Assembly: GCA_024278285.1 (NCBI GenBank)
Contig: JAJRTM010000001.1
Span: 1 to 7,345, forward strand
Direction of reading: 5' to 3'
Length of the DNA: 7,345 nucleotides
DNA from: Planctomycetota bacterium
GTDB taxonomy: Bacteria > Planctomycetota > Planctomycetia > Planctomycetales > Planctomycetaceae
Below, one piece after another: positions 1 to 5,366 of this stretch (within the stretch, counting starts at the first letter, position 1; each line of letters starts with the position of its first letter). Position numbers and translations under genes: made by a program. The notes below the pieces were generated by a model. It ran no database searches. It had not been told where the DNA came from and saw only the letters and a list, made by a program, of their open reading frames with translations.

Positions 1-131
1 AGCACCTCAAAGCATGGTGCAGCGAGAACCTTCCGCAGTCCGTACAATCCAAACGCCACCGAGATCTGGGCCCAATAAAAAAGGAACAAATACAGGATAA
101 CATTAAAACCACACCAACCCCAATATTTTAA
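1..131. other. Unresolved left edge, possible gene end
   Basis: All three plus-strand frames are open from the window edge, with stops at 76-78, 98-100 and 129-131. The first reads ...RSPYNPNATEIWAQ and the third ends ...DNIKTTPTPIF; either could be the C-terminus of a gene lying mostly to the left. The minus strand also has a long open reading through here containing a strongly hydrophobic stretch (NVILYLFLFYWAQISVAF), but I see no convincing start codon with a ribosome site for it. I recognise no family in any of these readings, and with so few codons I cannot choose between them. Confidence 0.2.
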
Positions 132-137
132 CAGCCT

Positions 138-167
138 AGGTTTACACCCCCGGCTCGCCTTAAACCT
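138..167. repeat. Small inverted repeat (AGGTTTA / TAAACCT)
   Basis: AGGTTTA at 138-144 is the exact reverse complement of TAAACCT at 161-167, with a 16-base C-rich loop between them (CACCCCCGGCTCGCCT). There is no T-run beside it, so it is not a good intrinsic terminator. The C-rich loop resembles intergenic repeats I associate with planctomycete genomes, but that is recollection only. Confidence 0.4.
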
Positions 168-209
168 GTTGACGCAGTCGAGGTCGGCTTGCCGTTAAAC
201 AATTTCCTT

Positions 210-395
210 CTTTTTTCGTGTTTTTCGTTTCTTTCGTGGCTATTTAAGAAAACCTCGATTCATTCAAATAAAAAGTTTGAACGCAGGGTAGACATTCCTG
301 TCTGCCTTGAATACGAGATGCTCAAACATGACAGACAGGAATGTCTGTGCTCCTTTTTGAATTGCCCACGAAAGGAACGAAAAACACGAAAAAAG
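210..395. repeat. Composite nested inverted-repeat element
   Basis: Two nested inverted repeats are visible. The outer arms are 210-239 and 366-395: 30 bases with one mismatch, rich in TTTCGTG on the left and CACGAAA on the right. The inner arms, AGACATTCCTGTCTG at 290-304 and CAGACAGGAATGTCT at 332-346, are perfect over 15 bases. As RNA or single-stranded DNA the segment could fold into a long hairpin with a bulged middle. Similar CACGAAA and ACAGACAGGAATGTCTG blocks occur as dispersed intergenic repeats in many bacterial genomes, including planctomycetes, to my knowledge. Open frames across it (with repeat-derived peptides such as TDIPVC) are not believable genes. Confidence 0.8.
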
Positions 396-419
396 AAAAT
401 GCCAAAGCTTTCTTTTTTT

Positions 420-447
420 CTCTGCGGTTCTCTGCGAACTCTGCGGT
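420..447. repeat. CTCTGCG triplet tandem repeat
   Basis: Three imperfect 9-10 base units lie head to tail: CTCTGCGGTT (420-429), CTCTGCGAA (430-438) and CTCTGCGGT (439-447). On the opposite strand this reads ACCGCAGAG-TTCGCAGAG-AACCGCAGAG, a pattern I know as a common intergenic repeat in several phyla. It follows the composite inverted repeat closely, so the two may form one larger mosaic. Confidence 0.7.
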
Positions 448-492
448 AAAACTTATTTGGTTCCGACTAGGCCGGGTTATGTTGATCAGGAG

Positions 493-521
493 TTGACGTT
501 TCTTCACTGGCTCATTACGAT
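493..521 (+). promoter_or_regulatory. Sigma70-type promoter upstream of the HYExAFE gene
   Basis: A -35 box TTGACG (493-498, five of six consensus bases) and a -10 box TACGAT (516-521, four of six) are separated by exactly 17 bases. A start site near 528 would give a leader of about 45 bases before the ATG at 572. It is the best promoter match in the window and is the likely entry point for the 572-1251 pair, possibly also for the ketoacyl synthase. Confidence 0.6.
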
Positions 522-571
522 AAATATTGAGTTGGCTGCATTAACGTTTTTTACTCGAATGGTTCACCTGC

Positions 572-1090
572 ATGATTCGTTCCAATCATTACGAGGCCGC
601 ATTTGAGGAGTATCTGCGTCAGCAGCGTACTGCCTACGTAGCGGTGGACGAATCTCGGCGGGCGTTATTGAAAGACGCTTCCTTAAAATCAATGGATTTT
701 ATTGTCTACTGTGAATCATCAACGAATCTCCTGGTAGATGTGAAAGGGCGAAAATGCTTGAAGGGACGGTCTTGGGAAAACTGGGCGACCGTTGAAGATA
801 TTCAGGGATTAACACAGTGGCAGCAGGTCTTTGGAACTGATTTCCGCAGCTTATTGGTCTTTGCTTACGAATTAATCGGAGATTTTTCTAGCGAACCGAG
901 TCATTCACTCGTTAGTTTTCAATCGAAACGGTATGCTTTTTACGGTGTCTGGCTGGATGAATATTCCAAAGCGATGAAGCAGCGGTCAGCCAGTTGGCAG
1001 ACCGTTTGGGTGGCGAAGCAGCAATTTCAACAATGTCGATTTCCAATGGGTCAGTTATTTCATAAGGATCAGACGTTGGCAGCAGTCTGA
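572..1090 (+). CDS. HYExAFE family protein, possible PD-(D/E)XK nuclease fold
   Basis: A 172-residue soluble protein without signal peptide or membrane helix. The signature HYEAAFE (residues 6-12) identifies the HYExAFE family, which has no established function that I know of. Beyond that motif the sequence looks like a PD-(D/E)XK nuclease core: a helix with a conserved Glu (E12), a beta segment with Asp (MDFIVY, D42), then LLVDVKGRK with D56 and K58 in the D-x-K arrangement, followed by a helix and another strand (residues 78-101, QGLTQWQQVFG then LLVFAYEL). This nuclease reading is my inference from motif spacing. The ATG at 572 has no clear Shine-Dalgarno sequence, but the family motif begins only six residues in, so the start is probably right. 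A good promoter lies 51 bases upstream, and a small membrane protein gene follows after 35 bases. Confidence 0.85.
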   Translation: MIRSNHYEAAFEEYLRQQRTAYVAVDESRRALLKDASLKSMDFIVYCESSTNLLVDVKGRKCLKGRSWENWATVEDIQGLTQWQQVFGTDFRSLLVFAYELIGDFSSEPSHSLVSFQSKRYAFYGVWLDEYSKAMKQRSASWQTVWVAKQQFQQCRFPMGQLFHKDQTLAAV

Positions 1091-1125
1091 AGTGCTGTTT
1101 ATATCTCTTTGAAGAAGGCGATTTT

Positions 1126-1251
1126 ATGTGGACAACAATAGCCCAGGCCGCTTCCGGTGGATCGGGATTTCCGTTTGTGAATGTTCTTCTGCTGTTGGCA
1201 GGTATTGGCGGGGCGTTGTTCGCTGTGTGCCGATCTGCCAATCGGCGGTAA
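1126..1251 (+). CDS. Small single-helix membrane protein (41 aa)
   Basis: An ATG at 1126 opens a 41-codon frame ending in TAA. The sequence starts MWTTIAQAASGGSGFP, continues with a hydrophobic stretch (FVNVLLLLAGIGGALFAV, residues 17-34) and ends in a basic tail (CRSANRR). This is the layout of a one-pass membrane protein with an outward N-terminus and cytoplasmic tail. A purine-rich ribosome site (GAAGAAGG, 1111-1118) sits seven bases before the ATG, a far better start than the overlapping GTG frame at 1128. The gene follows the HYExAFE gene by 35 bases on the same strand, so the two are probably co-transcribed. A perfect 6-bp hairpin (GCCGAT/ATCGGC, 1229-1246) covers the last codons but lacks a T-run. 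I do not recognise a family, and no function can be proposed. Confidence 0.6.
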   Translation: MWTTIAQAASGGSGFPFVNVLLLLAGIGGALFAVCRSANRR

Positions 1252-1317
1252 CTTTTGTCATCAATCAGAAGCAATCAATCCGAAATAAGAAACTCATTTT
1301 TTCTTTCAGCAGTTGTT

Positions 1318-1323
1318 TATAAT
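1318..1323 (+). promoter_or_regulatory. Candidate -10 box before the ketoacyl synthase
   Basis: A perfect TATAAT lies 42 bases before the ATG at 1366. No convincing -35 box is found at 16-18 bases distance (only T-rich sequence), so this is a weak promoter call. If real, the ketoacyl synthase has its own transcript in addition to any read-through from the upstream genes. Confidence 0.35.
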
Positions 1324-1346
1324 TTCGTTATTCGGATTTCGTTATT
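1323..1346 (+). repeat. Tandem direct repeat TTTCGTTATT in the leader
   Basis: TTTCGTTATT occurs at 1323-1332 and again at 1337-1346, a 14-base period, directly after the candidate -10 box and before the ketoacyl synthase start. It could be a binding site for a dimeric regulator or a simple slippage duplication; the sequence does not decide. Confidence 0.5.
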
Positions 1347-1365
1347 TTTCGTGGTGTAGTTTTTT

Positions 1366-2577
1366 ATGGGGGTGGTCATCACAGGAATTGGATTGATGAC
1401 CCCGCTGGGGGAATCGCGTGAAACAAGTTGGCAGCAACTTCTTTCAATGAAGCCCGTTTCATTTTCGGATTCCCTTCAATTTCCTTGTTCCCTTCGATTG
1501 CTTGATTCCTGGATTCCAGAACAAAGCGAATGTACTCGGCCTAATGCAATCGCGTTGAAAGTTGCCAGCGAGGCGATCCAGGACGCTGGCTGGATTGATG
1601 CCGAGCAACTTCGTTCTTCTCGTTTTGCCTGCGTCATCGGCACCAGTAAAGGGCCGCTGGATGAATACCATTGTGAGGGGCACCCGTTCCCGAATCGCGA
1701 TTCGCCGCTTCCGTTTGATTCGCTTTGGCCTTCAGGGCCGTTAACGCATGTTCGCAGTCATTTTGGAATGACGGGGCCTTGTTTATGCCCGGTTTCTGCT
1801 TGCGCGACCGGGCTTGATGCGGTACTGCGAGCAGTTCGATTGATCGAGCAAGGGGATTGCGATTTCGCCTTGGCAGGCAGTGTCGATGCTTCCGTGAATC
1901 CGTTTGTGCTTCATTCTTACAGGCGACTTGGAATTCTGGCCACGCCTGGCCTTCCCTCGGCAAGTTCCTGCAAGCCGTTTGATCAGGATCGAAGTGGATT
2001 TGTGATTGGCGAAGGGGGCGCGATGTTTTTGATGATGCGCGATGACCTTCCCGAGTTTCCTCCAGAAAAGTGTTATGCACACTGGCGGGGAGGAGTCAGT
2101 TATAACGATCCAGTCGGGTTGACCCAACTCGATCTTAAAGGGACAACATTAAAACGATTATTGCCAGATTTATTAAAACAAGCAGCGTTGCTTCCAGAAC
2201 AGATCGATTTACTTCATCTGCATGGGACTGGTACTGCAAGTAATGATCTGGTGGAGGCGACTGCGATTGAATCTGCTTTTGGTGATCCTGCCAATCAACC
2301 TTGGAGCACTGCTTCGAAAGGGGCTCACGGACATGCTCTGGGGGCAGCCGGGAGTATTGAACTGGCTTGGCTGCTGTTGTCGCTGCGAGACGGAATCATT
2401 CCGCCGGTTACCAATCTCGAAAATCTCGATTCCAACTGCCCCATTCGCCCGGTCCTTTCCCGCCCCAAACAAGTTCCTCTCAAGAACGGACTAAAACTCT
2501 CTCTCGGATTCGGCGGTCACCAGATCGGCACTATTTTCTCCCGCGGCAACCGTCCTGCCATGATGAAACCGGTGTAG
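1366..2577 (+). CDS. Beta-ketoacyl-ACP synthase, FabF-like (condensing enzyme)
   Basis: A 403-residue thiolase-fold condensing enzyme of near FabF length (E. coli FabF is about 412). Enzymes of this family join a malonyl-ACP extender to an acyl primer by decarboxylative Claisen condensation in the cytoplasm. The N-terminal strand VVITGIGLMTPLG (residues 3-15) confirms the start although no Shine-Dalgarno sequence precedes it. The catalytic Cys-His-His set is present: C146 in SACATG, H286 in HGTGT and H323 in KGAHGH, with the conserved K318. Also seen are the DxDRxGFVxGEGG block (206-218) and the C-terminal GFGGH loop (381-385). The HGTGTxxND form is shared with secondary-metabolite-type synthases as well as KAS II enzymes. 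No ACP, reductase or dehydratase lies alongside, so a pathway (housekeeping fatty acids or a special lipid) cannot be assigned. All key residues are intact. Confidence 0.9.
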   Translation: MGVVITGIGLMTPLGESRETSWQQLLSMKPVSFSDSLQFPCSLRLLDSWIPEQSECTRPNAIALKVASEAIQDAGWIDAEQLRSSRFACVIGTSKGPLDEYHCEGHPFPNRDSPLPFDSLWPSGPLTHVRSHFGMTGPCLCPVSACATGLDAVLRAVRLIEQGDCDFALAGSVDASVNPFVLHSYRRLGILATPGLPSASSCKPFDQDRSGFVIGEGGAMFLMMRDDLPEFPPEKCYAHWRGGVSYNDPVGLTQLDLKGTTLKRLLPDLLKQAALLPEQIDLLHLHGTGTASNDLVEATAIESAFGDPANQPWSTASKGAHGHALGAAGSIELAWLLLSLRDGIIPPVTNLENLDSNCPIRPVLSRPKQVPLKNGLKLSLGFGGHQIGTIFSRGNRPAMMKPV

Positions 2578-2785
2578 GATGGTTTGCTGAGGTGTTCCGC
2601 TCCTGTGAAAATGGGTCGTGTAGGGGGGATGGTTGGGTGTGGATTATTTGCATTGATCTGCTGTCACAGTCAAGACGATAGTTAATCACGGAACAATCAG
2701 TTTCTTGCGCGGAATTACTATATTTAGTACATCTCCAATGAGAGTGCCTGTCTCAAATTACAGGAGCAGTTTCAGATTGTGTTAA

Positions 2786-2805
2786 CAGGCAGGTTGTCCT
2801 GCTTG
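2786..2805 (+). promoter_or_regulatory. Leader hairpin before the outer-membrane protein gene
   Basis: CAGGCAGG (2786-2793) pairs with CCTGCTTG (2798-2805) as an 8-bp stem with one G-T pair and a TTGT tetraloop. It lies 43 bases before the ATG at 2849 and has no following T-run, so it is not an intrinsic terminator. It may stabilise or regulate the leader mRNA. I see no clear promoter, terminator or gene in the rest of the 2578-2848 gap. Confidence 0.45.
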
Positions 2806-2848
2806 AAGCGATGATTTCAAGACGAATTCAAATCGAGGGGGAAGTGCA

Positions 2849-3736
2849 ATGAGAAAATGGTCTTTAGGGGCGTGGGGCGTGTTGCTGTTTATTTCAGCGG
2901 GAACCATCACTGCTCAGGCGCAATCTGTGAATTACGCCTCTGCATCTGATTTCAATGAACGAATTAATCAATTGGAAATTGAGCTCGCTTCGTACCGAAG
3001 TGCGATTGATTCAGTTTGTACCGATGGCTGTGATCTTGGTTGTGAAACTGAATGTTTGGGAGATACTTGCTCAACTTGCAGTAAAAAGGGTGGGGTCACT
3101 GGTGGTGCAAGTGTTTCGTTCTTAAAACCATATCACACGGAAGGGCAAACTTCTAACTACGATTACACGGCTGCGCCATCTGTCTGGCTTGGCTATGAGA
3201 GAGCAGACGGTCTTGGAATTCGTGCCCGATGGTGGGAAGTTAACGCCAACGGACCTGCAACAAGCCGTTACGATCAGATTCGTATGAGAATGATCGACCT
3301 GGAAGTGACCGACAAATTCAAATTGGGACGAAAGCTGGATGGTTTGGTCTCTGGTGGTTTCCGTTACGCAGAATATCGTGAAGATGAATCTGCAGGAGCT
3401 GGTTTCCTTTCTCAGCAACAAGCTATGGGTTTAGTGGTAGGAACTGAATTGCGTCGTAATCTTTCTGGTGGATTCAGCCTGTTCGGATTGGGACGAACCT
3501 CGGTCCTGTACAGCGAAAGTAACCTGGAGAACGGTGCTGTCAGCAGTGAAAACACAACATTCACTGTTTCTGAATTGCAACTGGGAGTTGAGTACAACCG
3601 AGCAATTATGAATGGCACTTCAAACCTGTTTGCACGTGTTGCAGCAGAAACTCAATACTGGAATGGCGTCAGTGATGATGATTCTGAAGACATCTCGTTG
3701 ATGGGTGTTGGATTTGCCTTCGGTATTACTCGTTAA
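2849..3736 (+). CDS. Secreted outer-membrane beta-barrel protein, Lpg1974-like
   Basis: A 295-residue exported protein. Residues 1-24 are a typical signal peptide (basic start, hydrophobic GVLLFISAG, AQA cleavage site before Q25). A short helical, coiled-coil-like segment (DFNERINQLEIELASYRSAI, 34-53) follows, then a cysteine-rich linker with six Cys (57, 61, 65, 69, 74, 77). From residue 83 onward there are alternating polar/aromatic beta strands (VSFLKPY, SVWLGYER, GIRARWW, LVSGGFRYAEYRE, FSLFGLG, LQLGVEYNRA) ending in GVGFAFGITR, as in outer-membrane barrels. The pattern resembles the Lpg1974 pore-forming family (Legionella OMP), which is expanded in planctomycetes. A strong ribosome site GAGGGGGAAG (2835-2844) supports the ATG. 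It stands alone on the plus strand and ends before a clear terminator. The family is inferred from pattern, and pore activity is not shown. Confidence 0.75.
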   Translation: MRKWSLGAWGVLLFISAGTITAQAQSVNYASASDFNERINQLEIELASYRSAIDSVCTDGCDLGCETECLGDTCSTCSKKGGVTGGASVSFLKPYHTEGQTSNYDYTAAPSVWLGYERADGLGIRARWWEVNANGPATSRYDQIRMRMIDLEVTDKFKLGRKLDGLVSGGFRYAEYREDESAGAGFLSQQQAMGLVVGTELRRNLSGGFSLFGLGRTSVLYSESNLENGAVSSENTTFTVSELQLGVEYNRAIMNGTSNLFARVAAETQYWNGVSDDDSEDISLMGVGFAFGITR

Positions 3737-3814
3737 TGCCACCGCATTGCTGAATCAGACTATCATCTGATCAAACATCGCATCAGGCGAAAGTGTAAGT
3801 TGTAAACAGAAAAC

Positions 3815-3855
3815 GGCGGGGTCTCTCTTCTGGAGAAGCCTTGCCATTTTTTTTT
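3815..3855 (+). terminator. Intrinsic terminator, possibly bidirectional
   Basis: The arms 3815-3827 and 3833-3845 pair as an 8-bp stem (with G-T pairs), one C-A mismatch and four more pairs, closing a 5-base loop. Nine T residues follow at 3847-3855. It lies 78 bases after the outer-membrane protein stop. On the other strand the same hairpin is followed by TTTT, so it could also have ended the convergent TPR gene whose remnant starts immediately downstream. A separate 6-bp hairpin (ATCAGA/TCTGAT, 3754-3771) lies just before it. Confidence 0.8.
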
Positions 3856-3955
3856 ATTTCAATAACTGTTGTGCCTGCCTGGCGGATTCACTTTCCGGGG
3901 CTGCGTCAATTGCTTTTTGCAGGTACTTGTTTGCTTTAGTCGATTTAACTTTTAG
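3854..3955 (-). pseudogene. C-terminal remnant of a TPR-type protein
   Basis: Read on the minus strand, this segment gives a clean C-terminus of about 33 codons: KANKYLQKAIDAAPES at its centre and ARQAQQLLK before the TAA at 3856-3854. The repeating Ala, Leu and Tyr spacing and the AIDAAPESESA turn are characteristic of the last helices of a tetratricopeptide-repeat protein. No start codon or further TPR units exist upstream. The frame can be extended through the left inverted repeat as QSKILYQQAL, also TPR-like, but hits a TAA at 3988-3986. I read this as the tail of a once longer gene, cut off where the neighbouring element begins or slightly inside it. The nine-T terminator run overlaps its stop codon. 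Confidence 0.55.
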
Positions 3956-4361
3956 TAGGGCTTGCTGATAAAGTATTTTACTCTGTTATTATTGTGCTGC
4001 ACTTTAGGGGAATGTCGGCGATGGAAAGACATACACCTTGCATTGGTCTTTATTTATTGCGTTTCAGGTAAAAATGATAAACGACATTAAATTCAATAAT
4101 GTAACTCATGCAAGGTAAGGGAGTTATAGTTTCTGATGTAAATGGCGATGTGAAATCAGGTTACATACATGATAAATAGAACTGCCTGTCAGTTGTTTGC
4201 GCCGAAAGTTCGACGCCGAAAACGCAAGTCCCGTAATCCCCCTAAAGTGCAGGTTGGTAATCTCAGCCCAAATAAATAAATAAATCCAAGCCCCATGATT
4301 TTTCCGAAAAACATAATATATTATTTCGTCCAGCCTCAGATAACTTTATCAACAAGCCCTA
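3956..4361. mobile_element. MITE-like element with two-part inverted repeats
   Basis: A non-coding segment of about 406 bases bounded by TAGGGCTTGCTGATAAAGT (3956-3974) and its inverse ACTTTATCAACAAGCCCTA (4343-4361): 19 bases with one mismatch. A second, perfect pair lies inside: TGCACTTTAGGGG (3998-4010) and CCCCTAAAGTGCA (4239-4251). The outer-inner spacing is unequal (23 versus 91 bases), so the ends are related but not simple mirror images. The interior has further small dyads (ACCTTGCAT/ATGCAAGGT) and no credible reading frame, so a transposase would have to act in trans. No clear target-site duplication flanks it. A decayed insertion sequence or a rearranged inverted duplication are alternatives. 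It abuts the broken TPR gene, which fits an insertion or deletion event. Confidence 0.45.
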
Positions 4362-4467
4362 TTTATATAAACGGCAAATCAACACGTGTCAATACGTACC
4401 CTCGTCGTCAAATTCAAAGAGGCAATTTTTGAAAACGTATAGCCTATCCACACGAAAGAGAGGCGAA

Positions 4468-4480
4468 AGCAAGCCCTACT
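4468..4480 (+). repeat. Third copy of the element end motif
   Basis: AGCAAGCCCTACT is the exact reverse complement of 3954-3966, covering the left end of the MITE-like element plus two flanking bases. It overlaps the stop codon of the esterase gene. Chance identity of a 13-mer somewhere in a window this size is possible, so the link to the element is tentative. The 4362-4467 stretch between the two holds nothing else I recognise. Confidence 0.35.
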
Positions 4481-5303
4481 TTCCTATTTCTTTCTGGGTC
4501 ACCGCGATCATCCGTTGTGTCACGGTTTTCAGCCCGGCGTAACTCCAGTGATAAATATCAACCAGGTCGGCTCCTTTGGAATTGACGGAAAAAACATTCG
4601 GCTCCTCTTTGGCGATTTCTGCAATCGCAGCATTGTACTTCGGAAACCCCATCGATTCGAATTGTGTCATTACGATGATGCAGCCGGGCAATTCCGTTTT
4701 GATCTTTTTTAAATGCGCAACGGTTTGCTTTTTCCATTGATCAACCGGCGTTTTTGCAAGCGCATCGTTTATCCCCAGACTGAACCAAACGACCCACTGC
4801 GGATTATCTGGAAGTTGTTTTTTCCCGGCATCAATACGTTGCACAAACTTTTTCCAATATCCCGAAGGAGCATCTTTCGCCCATTGCGCAATACGGGAAC
4901 CGCCGTGACCGGTTTTGATCAGATAAACCTGCTTCCGACCAGGGAATGCACCCGCTTCAACCGCATTCGCCAATTCATTTTCAAACCCGTGATAGATCGC
5001 GTATTGACTCTCTTTGAATCCAAAATGATCCCGCAGATTATTTACGCCGAGCTGCATATCTTCAAAACCGAATTTCCCATCCGTCAAATTCATAATCTGC
5101 ACACAAGCCCGCGGCATCCGTTCTTTTTCAGTTGCAGATTTATTTCTCCCCACACCTCCGGAATTACTCTCACCAGTAATCACAAAAACCAAAGCCCGCG
5201 CTTGTACCGGCTCGGCCCCAACAACCTGCGAAACAAAAACATTCCCTGGAAGCAGCCACCCTGCCAGCAATAAAAGACCTAATTTGAACAATCGTGTTAA
5301 CAT
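4476..5303 (-). CDS. Secreted SASA/SGNH-type carbohydrate esterase
   Basis: A 275-residue exported hydrolase. Residues 1-30 form a signal peptide (basic start, LGLLLLAGWLLPG core, likely cleavage after VVGA). The mature part has the SGNH/GDSL blocks of the SASA group (sialate O-acetylesterase-like, carbohydrate esterase family 6 type): block I ITGESNSGG with S46 as likely nucleophile, block II near KTGHGGSR (130-137), block III LGIND (N179) and a final DIYH with D249 and H252 completing the triad. It probably removes acetyl groups from polysaccharides in the periplasm or outside the cell; the substrate cannot be read from sequence. The ATG has only a weak ribosome site (GGA 11-13 bases upstream), but the signal peptide supports it. 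It lies 63 bases after the J domain-VWA gene on the same strand. Confidence 0.8.
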   Translation of the reverse strand: MLTRLFKLGLLLLAGWLLPGNVFVSQVVGAEPVQARALVFVITGESNSGGVGRNKSATEKERMPRACVQIMNLTDGKFGFEDMQLGVNNLRDHFGFKESQYAIYHGFENELANAVEAGAFPGRKQVYLIKTGHGGSRIAQWAKDAPSGYWKKFVQRIDAGKKQLPDNPQWVVWFSLGINDALAKTPVDQWKKQTVAHLKKIKTELPGCIIVMTQFESMGFPKYNAAIAEIAKEEPNVFSVNSKGADLVDIYHWSYAGLKTVTQRMIAVTQKEIGK

Positions 5304-5321
5304 TATTTGTTTCCATTGAGA

Positions 5322-5327
5322 ATTATA
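5322..5327 (-). promoter_or_regulatory. Candidate -10 box before the esterase
   Basis: TATAAT is present on the minus strand 18 bases before the esterase ATG. No good -35 box is found at normal spacing (TTGTAA lies about 21 bases away), and the implied leader would be only about 12 bases. No hairpin-plus-T-run separates the upstream gene, so co-transcription remains equally possible. Confidence 0.3.
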
Positions 5328-5366
5328 AATTACTGGTATCTACCCGGTTTACAAAACACATCATCT

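Noticed and set aside
189..507. Open frames on both strands across the intergenic repeats (up to 86 codons)
   Set aside because: They translate the inverted repeats and CTCTGCG units; the peptides are low-complexity or repeat-derived, and no ribosome site or conserved fold is apparent.
1229..1246. Perfect GCCGAT/ATCGGC hairpin as a terminator of the small gene
   Set aside because: It lies inside the coding sequence and is followed only by a short TTTT after several other bases, so termination is not supported.
1128..1322. 64-codon frame starting at GTG 1128
   Set aside because: It overlaps the 1126 ATG frame, which has better ribosome-site spacing and a coherent membrane helix; this frame runs into A/T-rich non-coding sequence.
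1634..2127. Long minus-strand frames opposite the ketoacyl synthase
   Set aside because: They are shadows of a gene with all its catalytic motifs intact; the translations show no domain.
2705..2724. TTGCGC and TATATT as a promoter for the outer-membrane protein
   Set aside because: The boxes are only eight bases apart, and no better -35 box lies 16-18 bases upstream of TATATT.
3956..4361. Insertion sequence with its own transposase
   Set aside because: No frame of useful length exists between the inverted repeats on either strand, so it can only be non-autonomous or a remnant.
4713..5273. 186-codon plus-strand open frame
   Set aside because: It is antisense to the esterase, which has a signal peptide and a complete catalytic triad; the plus-strand peptide has no recognisable features.
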